Assembly: GCF_004342025.1 (NCBI RefSeq)
Contig: NZ_SLWN01000005.1
Location: 372,001 to 436,000 of the forward strand
Source of the DNA: Kribbella steppae
Lineage (GTDB): Bacteria > Actinomycetota > Actinomycetes > Propionibacteriales > Kribbellaceae
Length of the DNA stretch: 64,000 nt
Reading direction: 5' to 3'
Shown one piece after another: positions 53,439 to 62,371 of this stretch; within the stretch, counting starts at the first letter, position 1; each line of letters starts with the position of its first letter. A program made the position numbers and the translations under genes. A model generated the notes under the pieces. That model ran no database searches, was not told the DNA's origin, and saw only the letters and a program-made list of their open reading frames with translations.

Positions 53439-54197
53439 GTGTTCATGGACCTCAACGCGGATCTGGGCGAGGGATACGGATCCTGGCCGATGGGTGACGA
53501 CAGCGCGCTGCTGAGCGTCGTCACCAGTGCCAACGTGGCCTGCGGTTTCCACGCCGGTGACCCGTCGATCATGCGCCGGGTGACCGGCGAGGCGGTCGAG
53601 CGCGGGGTGGCGATCGGGGCGCACGTCGGGTACGCCGACAAGGCCGGCTTCGGCCGCCGGTTCGTCGACATCGAGCCGGCCGCCCTCCGCGACGAGGTCG
53701 TCTACCAGATCGGTGCACTGGACGCGTTCGCCCGGGTCGCGGGCGATCGGGTCCGGTACGTGAAGCCGCATGGCGCGCTCTACAACACGATCGGGCACCA
53801 CGAGGAACAGGCCGCGGCTGTGGTCGGCGCGGTCGTCGACTACGACCGCACGCTCCCGGTGCTCGGCCTACCGGGATCGGCGTGGCTTCGACTCGCCGCT
53901 GACGCCGGGCTGACCGTCGTCCATGAGGCCTTTGCCGACCGTGCGTACACACCGTCAGGGACCTTGGTGTCCCGTCGTGAGGCTGGGTCGGTGCTGCACG
54001 ACGCGGACGAGATCGCCGGCAGGTGTACGGCGATGGCGACCGGTCAGCCGATCCAGGACAGTGCGGGTGGGGCCCTGAAGGTCGAGCCGGCGTCGATCTG
54101 CGTGCACGGGGATACGCCGGGCGCGGTCGACATCGCGCGACGGGTCCGGTCCGCGCTGGAGGGGGCGGGCGTGACACTGAGCCCGTTCAGCCGGTGA
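53439..54197 (+). CDS. pxpA: 5-oxoprolinase subunit A (LamB/YcsF)
   Basis: 252 residues. Family marks: MDLNADLGEGYG at the start, SANVACGFHAGDP, VGYADKAGFGRR and YVKPHGALYN. With PxpB and PxpC it forms the ATP-dependent prokaryotic 5-oxoprolinase that opens 5-oxoproline to glutamate. GTG start 9 bases after the transporter gene; the stop overlaps the pxpB start by one base. Confidence 0.95.
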   Translation: MFMDLNADLGEGYGSWPMGDDSALLSVVTSANVACGFHAGDPSIMRRVTGEAVERGVAIGAHVGYADKAGFGRRFVDIEPAALRDEVVYQIGALDAFARVAGDRVRYVKPHGALYNTIGHHEEQAAAVVGAVVDYDRTLPVLGLPGSAWLRLAADAGLTVVHEAFADRAYTPSGTLVSRREAGSVLHDADEIAGRCTAMATGQPIQDSAGGALKVEPASICVHGDTPGAVDIARRVRSALEGAGVTLSPFSR

Positions 54198-54802
54198 TGC
54201 GGATCCTGCCCTCCGGCGACCACGCGCTCCTGGTCGAACTCGACGACCTCGACGAGGTCCTCGGCTACTACACCGCCCTCACCGCCGATCCGCCCGCGGA
54301 TGTCGTGGACATCGTCCCCGCCGCCCGCACGGTCATGGTCACCACCGGGGGCAGCGTGGACGCGTTGGCCCGAGCCCTGCGTGCAGTCGAGCCGTCTACC
54401 GGGAGTCAGGCGATCGGCGATCTGATCGAGATCCCGGTGGTCTACGACGGCGAGGACCTCCAGGACGTCGCCGACCTGCTGGGCTGCACCGTCGCCGAGG
54501 CGATCGAACGCCACACCGGCGACGAGTGGACCGTCGCCTTCTGCGGCTTCGCGCCAGGTTTCGGCTACCTCACCGGTCAGGCTGGGTGGAGCATTCCCCG
54601 GCGGAAGTCCCCGCGGACGCGGGTCCCGGCCGGGGCCGTCGCGCTCGCGGGTGAGTTCAGCGGGGTGTACCCGCGTGAGTCGCCCGGGGGCTGGCAGTTG
54701 ATCGGGCGGACCGACCTGAAGATCTTCGACCAGGAGCGGGAGCCGCCCGCACTGTTCCACCCCGGTCGCCGGGTCCGGTTCGTCGACGCGGGTCGTGGAT
54801 GA
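54197..54802 (+). CDS. pxpB: 5-oxoprolinase subunit B (KipI)
   Basis: 201 residues from the ATG at 54197. KipI marks: SGDHALLVEL at the N-terminus, EIPVVYDGEDLQDVA, FCGFAPGFGYLTG and IPRRKSPRTRVPAGAVALAG. Partner of PxpC in phosphorylation and ring opening of 5-oxoproline. It overlaps pxpA by 1 bp and pxpC by 4 bp. Confidence 0.94.
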   Translation: MRILPSGDHALLVELDDLDEVLGYYTALTADPPADVVDIVPAARTVMVTTGGSVDALARALRAVEPSTGSQAIGDLIEIPVVYDGEDLQDVADLLGCTVAEAIERHTGDEWTVAFCGFAPGFGYLTGQAGWSIPRRKSPRTRVPAGAVALAGEFSGVYPRESPGGWQLIGRTDLKIFDQEREPPALFHPGRRVRFVDAGRG

Positions 54803-55635
54803 GCAGCCTCACCATCCTCGAATCGGGGCCCTTGGCAACAATCCAGGACGGCGGCAGGATCGGCCAGGCGTCTCTCGGCATCCCCGCGTCCGGCGCCTGC
54901 GACCGTACGTCGTATGCGTTGGCCAACCGCCTGGTCGGCAACAGTCCCAGAGCCGCGGCGATCGAGGTGACGTTCGGCGGACTCGTCCTGCACGCCGACA
55001 ACGACCTGGTCATCGCCATCACCGGCGCGCCCTGCGAGGGCGTCCCGCTCAACGCCCCCACGATCGTGAAGTCCGGCACAGTGTTGCGATTCGGGCCGCC
55101 ACGGACGGGCCTTCGTACGTACGTCGCTGTGCGCGGCGGGCTGGCTGTCCCGGCAGTGCTCGGATCGCGCTCGACCGACCTCCTGTCAGGGCTCGGCCCG
55201 GCGGCTTTGAGCTCCGGTCAGACCGTGGCCATCGGGCGCGAGTACGGGCCGATGCCCGGTGTCGACCTCGCCCCCGTCGCCGATCCGCCTGGCGGTGAGG
55301 TCGTCGTACGCGTGACTCCTGGACCGCGGCGGGACTGGTTCACGGATGCCGGCTGGGAGTCGTTCACCACGCAGTCGTACGTCGTCAGCAGCAACAGCAA
55401 CCGGGTCGGCGTACGCCTCGAAGGCGAACCACTCGAACGCGCCCGCGAAGACGAACTCGCCAGCGAGGGCATGGCCCTCGGCGCCATCCAGATCCCGCCC
55501 TCCGGCCTGCCTGTCATCTTCCTGGCCGACCACCCAGTCACCGGCGGCTATCCGGTCATCGCCTACGTCACCACCCCAGACCTCCCCGCCTGCGCCCAAC
55601 TCCGCCCCGGCCAACCCCTCCGCTTCACGGGGTAA
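54799..55635 (+). CDS. pxpC: 5-oxoprolinase subunit C (KipA)
   Basis: 278 residues. KipA marks: ESGPLATIQDGGRIGQASLG, ANRLVGNSPRAAAIEVTFGG, YVAVRGGLAVPAVLGSRSTD and FLADHPVTGGYPVIA. Last gene of the operon; the ATGA overlap with pxpB gives fixed stoichiometry. Confidence 0.94.
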   Translation: MSSLTILESGPLATIQDGGRIGQASLGIPASGACDRTSYALANRLVGNSPRAAAIEVTFGGLVLHADNDLVIAITGAPCEGVPLNAPTIVKSGTVLRFGPPRTGLRTYVAVRGGLAVPAVLGSRSTDLLSGLGPAALSSGQTVAIGREYGPMPGVDLAPVADPPGGEVVVRVTPGPRRDWFTDAGWESFTTQSYVVSSNSNRVGVRLEGEPLERAREDELASEGMALGAIQIPPSGLPVIFLADHPVTGGYPVIAYVTTPDLPACAQLRPGQPLRFTG

Positions 55636-55765
55636 TCGGGCCACGCGGCACCACGCGCGCCCCTTCGTCGCGTGCTCGCACCGCTCCCACCCAGCCACTT
55701 CTCCCCCGCGCGCTCCCGTGCGCGCTCTGCCGGCCGCGGGTTCAGTACGCGCTCACTACCGGCGT

Positions 55766-55782
55766 ACCAGAAAGTTTCTGGT
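55766..55782. promoter_or_regulatory. 17-bp palindrome upstream of MFS exporter
   Basis: ACCAGAAA-G-TTTCTGGT, a perfect 8-1-8 palindrome about 125 bases before the MFS gene. No loop, so it looks like an operator and not a terminator. No dedicated regulator gene is adjacent. Confidence 0.5.
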
Positions 55783-55907
55783 GCGATGTCGGATCTTGCC
55801 TGACGTCTTCGTAGAGGGGGTGAGAAGGCAGCTGGCGCCCGGAGTCGAGCGCAGCGTGTCACCCGGACCAGCCTTCACGAGATGCAACTGAAAGGTAGGA
55901 GCTCGAT

Positions 55908-57218
55908 ATGAAACAGGAAATGCACAAACTCTCCAGGGCCAGGCAGTTGCTGACCATTCTGTCGGCCCAGTCCGCGTCCACGTATGCCAACCAGGTGATC
56001 GCACTGGTGATCCCCTGGCTGATCCTGACCCGCACAGGCAGCGCCGCGAGCGCTGGTGCCGTCGCCTTCGCCATGGGAATCGCCGCACTGGCAGGCACGT
56101 TGGTCGGAGGGCTCGTGACCGACAGAATCGGCGGTCGCCGCGTCTCCATCCTGGCCGACAGCTTGAGCATGATCACTGCACTGACGCTGGCAGTGACGCT
56201 GTCGTTCGACTTCTTCGCACTCTGGCTCGTCGCAGTCACACAGGTGCTCGGCGTCTTCTTCGACGGACCGGGGCAGATCGCCAAGGTCAGCACGGTTCCC
56301 GAGGCTGCCAAAGAAGAAGATGTTCCCATCACCCGCGCAATGGGCCTGACGCAGACGCTTCAAGGTGTAGCGATGTTCGTCGGACCGATCACCGCCGGCC
56401 TCCTGATCGCCGCTTTCGGCGAAGCGAACACGCTGTTCGTCACCACCGTACTTTTCCTCACGAGCATCGTCCTGGCGTCACGCCTGCGCAAGAAGGTTCT
56501 GACTCACGAGCACCCCATGTCGGCACAGCAGACTTACCGCGACCTGCGTGAGGCGGTGGACTTTCTCGTCAAAGAGCCGTTTCTCGGCAAGATGCAGTTG
56601 GTCGGACCGCTCATGGGCGCTGTCATCGTGCCTATCTCGGCGCTGGTCTTTCCGGCCTGGTTCATTTTCGCCAAGCAGGATTCCCGGGCCCTCGGCATCT
56701 TCCTGGGCGCCGGCGCGATCGGCGGCATGGTCGGAGGCGTTCTGTTCGCCGCACTGGGACAGAAGCTGGCTCAACGGACGTGGCTTGTCAGCGCGACTGC
56801 CTTCTACGCCGTGGCTCTGCTGGGCCTGTACTTCTTGCAGCCCGGCTCAGTACTGGCAGTCGGCGTAAGCTTCGTGGCCGGCCTCATGCTGAGCGTGATG
56901 TTCGCGGTTCCCTTTACGGCCTTCTACAGCCGTACGCCGCAAGAACTGCTGGGACGAGTGGGCAGTCTTGGAGCCGCACACGGATCCCTCATGGGCGCGC
57001 TGGCTTCGCTGGGATTCGGATGGCTCATGCACACCGTCTCCGCTCCGACCGCCCTGCTGGTCTGCGCCTTGATCATGGGTGGCATCACAGCCGCATTGGC
57101 CTTCATGCCGTTCATGCGACTGCTGGACAACGCAGCCGAACCGCAAGACGCCGAGCCGGAGCCGGCGGTAAATCTGCCGGTCGCAGCCACGGCAAGCGAT
57201 GCCTCAGTCGCCGCGTAA
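55908..57218 (+). CDS. MFS exporter (drug/siderophore efflux type)
   Basis: 436 residues, twelve helices, with the MFS loop 2-3 motif GGLVTDRIGGRRV and the start SRARQLLTILSAQSASTYANQ typical of MFS_3/MdtH-like multidrug and macrolide exporters. Codons use A/T in third positions more often than in neighbouring genes, and the protein is Lys/Gln-richer, which hints at a later acquisition. GGAG 6 nt before the ATG. A 17-bp palindrome upstream suggests a dedicated repressor elsewhere. Substrate unknown. Confidence 0.85.
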   Translation: MKQEMHKLSRARQLLTILSAQSASTYANQVIALVIPWLILTRTGSAASAGAVAFAMGIAALAGTLVGGLVTDRIGGRRVSILADSLSMITALTLAVTLSFDFFALWLVAVTQVLGVFFDGPGQIAKVSTVPEAAKEEDVPITRAMGLTQTLQGVAMFVGPITAGLLIAAFGEANTLFVTTVLFLTSIVLASRLRKKVLTHEHPMSAQQTYRDLREAVDFLVKEPFLGKMQLVGPLMGAVIVPISALVFPAWFIFAKQDSRALGIFLGAGAIGGMVGGVLFAALGQKLAQRTWLVSATAFYAVALLGLYFLQPGSVLAVGVSFVAGLMLSVMFAVPFTAFYSRTPQELLGRVGSLGAAHGSLMGALASLGFGWLMHTVSAPTALLVCALIMGGITAALAFMPFMRLLDNAAEPQDAEPEPAVNLPVAATASDASVAA

Positions 57219-57268
57219 ACCTCGGACGGCGAAGCCAGGAGCATCCAGCAACGCCTCGGCGGCCCGGG

Positions 57269-57334
57269 TTAGCCGGCGGCGCGGAACCGCCGGCGGTAGT
57301 CGATGGGGGTGGTGCCTAGGTGGCGGGCACCTGG
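57269..57334 (-). pseudogene. C-terminal relic of an AraC-type regulator
   Basis: A minus-strand frame ending at the TAA 57269-57271 reads ARHLGTTPIDYRRRFRAAG, the usual end of an AraC/GlxA helix-turn-helix domain. Nothing upstream in this frame continues the domain; it runs into the 3' end of the adjacent small-protein gene. Presumably the remains of a deleted regulator, perhaps the former regulator of the MFS gene. Confidence 0.5.
57272..57294. terminator. Hairpin between converging MFS and small-protein genes
   Basis: GCCGGCGG (57272-57279), 7-base loop, CCGCCGGC (57287-57294). It coincides with the Arg/Ala codons of the AraC relic, so it may have been a coding sequence now acting as a terminator. 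Confidence 0.45.
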
Positions 57335-57636
57335 CGACGCCGGTATAGCCAGATCGCACTGAATGCGATGGCCGCGCCGCCGACCGCGGACGCGCCGGCC
57401 TGCAGAACCTCGACACCGTTGTCGTCTGGTGTACTGCTGACCGTCGGGGCCTGGACAGGACGCACCTCGTACCGAGGGTCGTAGTTCGGGTAGTTCGGCG
57501 GTTTCGGGTCGTGCGGCGTGACCGTGGTGTTCCGCGGTACGTCGTCGGGAACCCGGGCCGGTGCTTCGGTCGCGGTCAGTCCGGTGGCGCCAAGCGCGAG
57601 TGCCGATACGGCCAGAGTTGTGAGCGTGCGGTTCAT
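57316..57636 (-). CDS. Small exported protein with C-terminal membrane anchor
   Basis: 106 residues from the ATG at 57636 (GGGGGAG 4 nt upstream). Signal peptide (LTTLAVSALALGATGLTATEA), a Pro/Tyr/Asn-rich middle (HDPKPPNYPNYDPRYEVRP), then one transmembrane helix (AGASAVGGAAIAFSAIWLY) and RRR: a type I surface protein topology. No sortase motif. Family unknown. Divergent from the large LuxR gene. Confidence 0.65.
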   Translation of the reverse strand: MNRTLTTLAVSALALGATGLTATEAPARVPDDVPRNTTVTPHDPKPPNYPNYDPRYEVRPVQAPTVSSTPDDNGVEVLQAGASAVGGAAIAFSAIWLYRRRQVPAT

Positions 57637-57813
57637 GACTCCCCCTATGGGTGGTAGCGGCGGGATCGCCGCTCTGGCTTCAGATTCCGCTCTGTGCCGC
57701 AACGGCCACATCGGGTACGAGTCCTTAGAAGTGGCGGGCGAACCCTTAGATTCGCGGCACCACCGGCCCGCGGTGGTGCAGACATCTGATTCGTTTCGGC
57801 GGAGACTGCTGAA

Positions 57814-60804
57814 ATGGGTGGGGTTGCAGTCCCGCCGCTGCCGGGTATCGCAGGCCGCGTCGAGGAGGGGAAGGTCCTCGCGGGGGCGATCAGCGCTGCC
57901 GTCGGGCGCCGACCGTGTGCGATGTTCGTGCACGGGGAGGCGGGCGTGGGTAAGACACGGCTGGTACGCGCTGTGTGTGACAACGCGGCGGCAGGTGGCG
58001 CAGCGATCTTATGGGGTCGTGGTGTTCGATTTGGTGCGGTGGACGCGCCGTACGTGGCGCTGATCGCTGCGTTGGAGGGCTGGCTGGAGTCGGCGGAGCC
58101 ATCGGAGCGCGCCAGTGCGCTGGCAGCAGTTCCGGCCGCCGCCGAGCTTCTGCCCTCATTGGGCGGGCAGCCGATGCGAAGCACGGTCCGGCTGCTTCCA
58201 GTGATCGATGGACTGCTGCAGGCGCTGGTTTCGCAGCGGCCGGCGGTGCTGGTCGTGGATGACGTCCAGTGGGCCGACCTGGCCTCGCGGGACGCGATCA
58301 CCTATCTGGTGGCCGGGTTCCGCAGCCAGAGGCTGGCTGTGTTGACGACGTACCGCGACGAGGAAATTGCGGCCGGAGATCCGCTGAATGTCTGGCTGGC
58401 CGACCTGATCCGGCTGCCCTCGGTGTCGTCATTGCGTCTGGCCAGAATGAGCCGCGACGAGACCGAGCAGCAGCTGTCGCTCTTGCTCGGCGGTCAGGCC
58501 GATCCGGACCTCGTGTCCGCGGTGGTACAGCGCTCCGACGGCAACCCCTATTTCACGGAGCTGCTCGTCCATGGGCTGACGGCCACGGACCAGAACCTGC
58601 CGGCCGATCTGCCCGCGGAGCTGACCGGCGCGCTGCTGGCCGCTTGGCACCGATTGGATGACCCGTCCCGCGAGGTGGTGAGACTACTGGCGGTCTGCGG
58701 TCGCCCGGCGTCGGTGGACGATCTGGTCGAGGTGGCCGCGGCACGCGGCATCGACGCCGAGAAGGTGACCGTTGCGCTGGTCGAAGCAACGAAGAACGGG
58801 ATCTGCATGGCACATGGTGCTGAGCTGTGCTGGTTCCGCCACCCGCTGCTCGCCGACGTCCTGAACGCCACGTTCGTGCCGGGCGAGGCGGTGCCAGTCC
58901 ATGCCGCATGGGCCGAGGCGCTGGAGAGCCGAACCGGCACAGCCATCGATGAACTGCGCCGGGTCGGCGAGCTCGCGGGTCACTACGAGGGTGCCCACGA
59001 TCGAGCAGCGAGTCTGGAGGCGTCGCTGCGCGCGGCGGACCTCGCCAGACAGCTGAAAGCCCTGCCCGAGGAGGCGGTTCATCTGCGCCGGGCAGCGCGC
59101 CTGTGGCCAACCGTCCAGGCAGCAGATGCGCGACCGCCGGATGGTGAGCTCGATCTGCTCGAGCGCCTGGCCTCCGTGTCGGATCTGGTCGGAGACGACG
59201 AGGAGACGCTGGCTGCCTGGAGTCGCTCGCGGCAGCTCGTCGACGAACGCCGAGATCCTCTTCGGGCCAGCCGGATCGTACGAGAAGCGGCCTTCGCGGA
59301 GTTCTGGACGGGTCGGCGCAGCAGCCAATCGTTCGCGGCCCTCGAGCATGCCGTCAGACTTTCTGAGCCGTTCCCGGACAGCGCGGAGTATGCCGCCGTG
59401 CTTGCTGAGCTCAGTGTTGCCCACAACTGGACTGCTGCGTCGTTCGAGTCTGCGCAGCTGTACGCCGACGAAGCCGTCCGGGCGGCCCACCGCTCAGGGT
59501 CGCATGACGCGTTGGCACGGGCCTACCGCGCTCTGGCCGAAGCGTACGAAAGGGACGAGCGCGCTGATGCCGCCTCCGCTGAAGCCCTTCACCACGCACG
59601 GCTCACGGGCCACCCAGGCCGCATGCTGCACGCGCGGTGGGCCAGAATGGCCTACCTCGCGCCGCGCCGCCGCCTTGCCGACATCGCGCAACTGGATGCC
59701 GACGGGCTGCGCGAGACGCTCGACGAAGGGGCCACCAATGTGGCGGCCTTCCACGCCGGCGACCTCGCCCGGTTTCTCCTCATGCTCGGACGCCATACAG
59801 AGGCCGACCAAGCCGTCCGTACCGGACTGACTCTCGCCAGGGCCGCGACCATGCGTGCAGTCGTCCGGCTGGCCGCAGCCCTGCTGGCCGCACGCCGAGG
59901 TGACCTCGACCAGGCTCGCTTGCATGTACAGCGTCTCCATGAGCTGATACCGGACCTCGAGCACCGCCCGGGGTTGTGGGCGCCCCCGACCCTCGCGGAA
60001 CACCTGCTCGCCGAGAACCGGCCGGATCAAGCCCTTGAGCTGCTCGCGCACACGATTGCCGTCCAGATCGTCCGCCCACGAGTTGCCGACGAGATGCTCA
60101 TGTTGAGCGCACGCGCGGCCGCCGACCTCGCCGACCAGGCGCGCGACCGTCGAGACAGCGACGGCGTCACCCGCGCTCGACGATCGCTCGACGACATCGT
60201 CGAGCGGCGCCGGGAGCTCCAACCGCCCGCGTTCGCTCGTATCACGAGCGATGATCTGATCACTCCGGCCGTCGAGGCGCTCCACGCCGCGGAGACTGCA
60301 CGATGCCTGGCTGAGTCAGAGACCTCGACTCTCTGGGCGGAGGCGGTACGTCGCTGTGCCACCGCCGAGCTGCGCTGGGACGAGGCGATCGCCTCCCGCC
60401 GTTGGGCACAGGCCCTGCTCAGTGAGGGTGCGAGCAAAGCCACCGTCGCGGTGCCACTGCGATCGGCGTACCGACTCGCCGGCGAGATGTCTGCCGGCCC
60501 GCTCCGACACGAGGTGGAGAAGCTGGCGACGGTTGCCAGGATCCCCCTCGATGAGCCGCACCCCTCGTCGGCCGACACGCTCGACGATGCCCCGGAAGCC
60601 TTCGGTTCCCTGACTCGACGGGAGCGCGAGGTCCTCGCCCATCTGGTCGCCGGCCGGACGTACGCCGAGACCGCAGCTGCCCTGTTCATCAGCGAAAAGA
60701 CCGTCAGCGCGCACGTCTCGAACCTGCTTCGCAAGACCGGTACGTCGTCCAGACGCGATGTGGCCGCACTGGCCAGCAGGCTCGGCTACCCGTCACCCGA
60801 CTGA
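57814..60804 (+). CDS. LuxR family LAL-type transcriptional regulator
   Basis: 996 residues. The N-terminal AAA ATPase has Walker A GEAGVGKTR and Walker B AVLVVDDVQWAD; winged-helix-like and long TPR-like regions follow, and a C-terminal LuxR helix-turn-helix (SLTRREREVLAHLVAGRTYA, then FISEKTVSAHVSNLLRK). Paralogue-like to the regulator at 25703-28627 in layout but divergent in sequence. Targets unknown; the neighbours are an exporter and a surface protein. Confidence 0.88.
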   Translation: MGGVAVPPLPGIAGRVEEGKVLAGAISAAVGRRPCAMFVHGEAGVGKTRLVRAVCDNAAAGGAAILWGRGVRFGAVDAPYVALIAALEGWLESAEPSERASALAAVPAAAELLPSLGGQPMRSTVRLLPVIDGLLQALVSQRPAVLVVDDVQWADLASRDAITYLVAGFRSQRLAVLTTYRDEEIAAGDPLNVWLADLIRLPSVSSLRLARMSRDETEQQLSLLLGGQADPDLVSAVVQRSDGNPYFTELLVHGLTATDQNLPADLPAELTGALLAAWHRLDDPSREVVRLLAVCGRPASVDDLVEVAAARGIDAEKVTVALVEATKNGICMAHGAELCWFRHPLLADVLNATFVPGEAVPVHAAWAEALESRTGTAIDELRRVGELAGHYEGAHDRAASLEASLRAADLARQLKALPEEAVHLRRAARLWPTVQAADARPPDGELDLLERLASVSDLVGDDEETLAAWSRSRQLVDERRDPLRASRIVREAAFAEFWTGRRSSQSFAALEHAVRLSEPFPDSAEYAAVLAELSVAHNWTAASFESAQLYADEAVRAAHRSGSHDALARAYRALAEAYERDERADAASAEALHHARLTGHPGRMLHARWARMAYLAPRRRLADIAQLDADGLRETLDEGATNVAAFHAGDLARFLLMLGRHTEADQAVRTGLTLARAATMRAVVRLAAALLAARRGDLDQARLHVQRLHELIPDLEHRPGLWAPPTLAEHLLAENRPDQALELLAHTIAVQIVRPRVADEMLMLSARAAADLADQARDRRDSDGVTRARRSLDDIVERRRELQPPAFARITSDDLITPAVEALHAAETARCLAESETSTLWAEAVRRCATAELRWDEAIASRRWAQALLSEGASKATVAVPLRSAYRLAGEMSAGPLRHEVEKLATVARIPLDEPHPSSADTLDDAPEAFGSLTRREREVLAHLVAGRTYAETAAALFISEKTVSAHVSNLLRKTGTSSRRDVAALASRLGYPSPD

Positions 60805-60816
60805 GGCTGTCAGAAC

Positions 60817-60903
60817 CCGGACGACACGATCGAGGAGTTCGCCCGGCACAACGGACACGCCGACCTCATCCGGGAGTCGGTGGACGGCCTCACCGGCGAG
60901 TAG
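60817..60903 (+). pseudogene. Short 3' gene relic after the LAL gene
   Basis: Reads PDDTIEEFARHNGHADLIRES and ends GLTGE before a TAG at 60901. It is in the same frame as the LAL gene but after its stop, with no start codon or ribosome site. TIEEFAR plus a short tail is reminiscent of the C-terminus of NmrA-like dehydrogenases. Likely the end of a deleted gene; weak evidence because it is short. Confidence 0.35.
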
Positions 60904-61012
60904 TAGGCCGTAGGGGCACAACCGTGCACGCGATGTGGAGCGGGCGTCGCGGACGAGTGGGTGTCTGTGCGGTTGCTTGTCCGGCGCGCGTGGGCAGGCG
61001 AGGATGGCGGGC

Positions 61013-61369
61013 ATGGCAGCGGAGAATTCTGGGACACCGGGGATTGACAGTACGGTTCCGCCGAGCGGGGCCGGGTGTGGGGATTGTCTGGGGGTCGGCG
61101 GGTGGTGGTTCCACCTTCGGCGGTGTGCGCAGTGCGGACATGTCGGGTGCTGTGACTCGTCGCCGGCTCAGCACGCCTCCGCGCACGCCCGGGAGAGCGG
61201 CCACCCGATCGTGCAGAGCTTCGAGCCGGGTGAGGACTGGTTCTGGCACTACGGCGAGTCGCAGTACTACGACGGCCCGGCGCTCGCCCCGCCGGATTCC
61301 CGTCCCGAGAACCAGCCAGTCCCCGGTGGCAACGTCCCCGACGACTGGAAGTCCAAGCTCAACCGCTGA
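61013..61369 (+). CDS. UBP-type zinc-finger protein
   Basis: 118 residues from the ATG at 61013 (ATG 61004 is possible). A ZnF-UBP core is visible: CGDC, WWFHLRRCAQCGHVGCCD, and paired His in QHASAHARESGHP, then FEPGEDWFWHY. Small stand-alone UBP fingers occur in actinobacteria; their role is unknown, and ubiquitin itself is absent, so a C-terminal-tail binding function is speculative. It meets the convergent epimerase gene with no gap (TGA/TCA). Confidence 0.8.
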   Translation: MAAENSGTPGIDSTVPPSGAGCGDCLGVGGWWFHLRRCAQCGHVGCCDSSPAQHASAHARESGHPIVQSFEPGEDWFWHYGESQYYDGPALAPPDSRPENQPVPGGNVPDDWKSKLNR

Positions 61370-62371
61370 TCAGAGCACGAAGCCGGCCGGGAACGGGTCG
61401 TCCGGGTCGAGTAGGTACTGGCCCATGCCGGTGATCCAGGCCCGTCCACGCACGGTCGGTACGACGGCGGGCCGGTCGCCGACTGTGGTTTCCTCGAGCA
61501 GCCGGCCGGTGAACGACGTACCGATGAAGGACTCGTTGACGTAGTCCACCCCGAGCGCGAGCTCGCCACGGGCGTGCAGCTGAGCCATCCGGGCGCAGGT
61601 CCCGGTGCCGCACGGGGAGCGGTCGAACCAGCCGGGGTGGATCGCCATCGCGTTGCGGGAGTGGCTGCCGTTCTGACCCGGTGCGGTGAACTGGACGTGC
61701 TTGCAGCTGTGGATCCCCGGGTCCAGCGGGTGCACCGGCCGGTCGGTGGCGTTGATCGCGGCCATGATGTCCAGGCCGGCCTTGAGGATCCGGTCCTTCT
61801 CGGCCCGGTCGAACGGGATGCCGAGCTGCTCCAGCGGCAGGATCGCGTAGAAGTTGCCGCCGTACGCCATGTCATAGGTGAGGGTGCCGAGACCGGGCAC
61901 GTCCACGGTCGCGTCGAGGGCGTGACTGTACGCCGGGACGTTCTGCAGCGTGACGTGCTCGGCGCGACCGTTGTTCACGGCGACGTCCACCACGACCAGG
62001 CCGGCCGGGGTGTCCAACCGGACCTTCGTGATCGGCTCGGTCACCTCGACCATGCCCGACTCGACCAGCACGGTGGCGACGCCGATGGTGCCGTGACCGC
62101 ACATCGGCAGGCAGCCGGACACCTCGACGTACAGCACACCCCAGTCGGCGTCGGAACGGGTCGGCGGCTGCAGGATCGCGCCGCTCATCGCGGAGTGCCC
62201 GCGCGGCTCGTTCATCAGGAACAGCCGCAGGTCGTCCATATGCTTGACGAAGTACTCGCGCCGCTCGGCCATCGTCGTACCGGGGATGACGCCGACGCCG
62301 CCGGTGACGACGCGGGTCGGCATCCCCTCGGTGTGCGAGTCGATCGCGGTGATCGTCCGGACGGACCTCAT
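61370..62371 (-). CDS. 4-hydroxyproline 2-epimerase (proline racemase family)
   Basis: 333 residues from the ATG at 62371. The catalytic pair is C91 (PMCGHGTIG) and C254 (SPCGTGTCAR), as in two-Cys epimerases. IDSHTEGMPTRVV at the N-terminus is typical. It converts trans-4-hydroxy-L-proline to cis-4-hydroxy-D-proline, the first step of hydroxyproline catabolism. The neighbouring DHDPS-family and FAD/[2Fe-2S] genes complete the pathway logic. ATGA overlap with the upstream gene. Confidence 0.9.
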   Translation of the reverse strand: MRSVRTITAIDSHTEGMPTRVVTGGVGVIPGTTMAERREYFVKHMDDLRLFLMNEPRGHSAMSGAILQPPTRSDADWGVLYVEVSGCLPMCGHGTIGVATVLVESGMVEVTEPITKVRLDTPAGLVVVDVAVNNGRAEHVTLQNVPAYSHALDATVDVPGLGTLTYDMAYGGNFYAILPLEQLGIPFDRAEKDRILKAGLDIMAAINATDRPVHPLDPGIHSCKHVQFTAPGQNGSHSRNAMAIHPGWFDRSPCGTGTCARMAQLHARGELALGVDYVNESFIGTSFTGRLLEETTVGDRPAVVPTVRGRAWITGMGQYLLDPDDPFPAGFVL

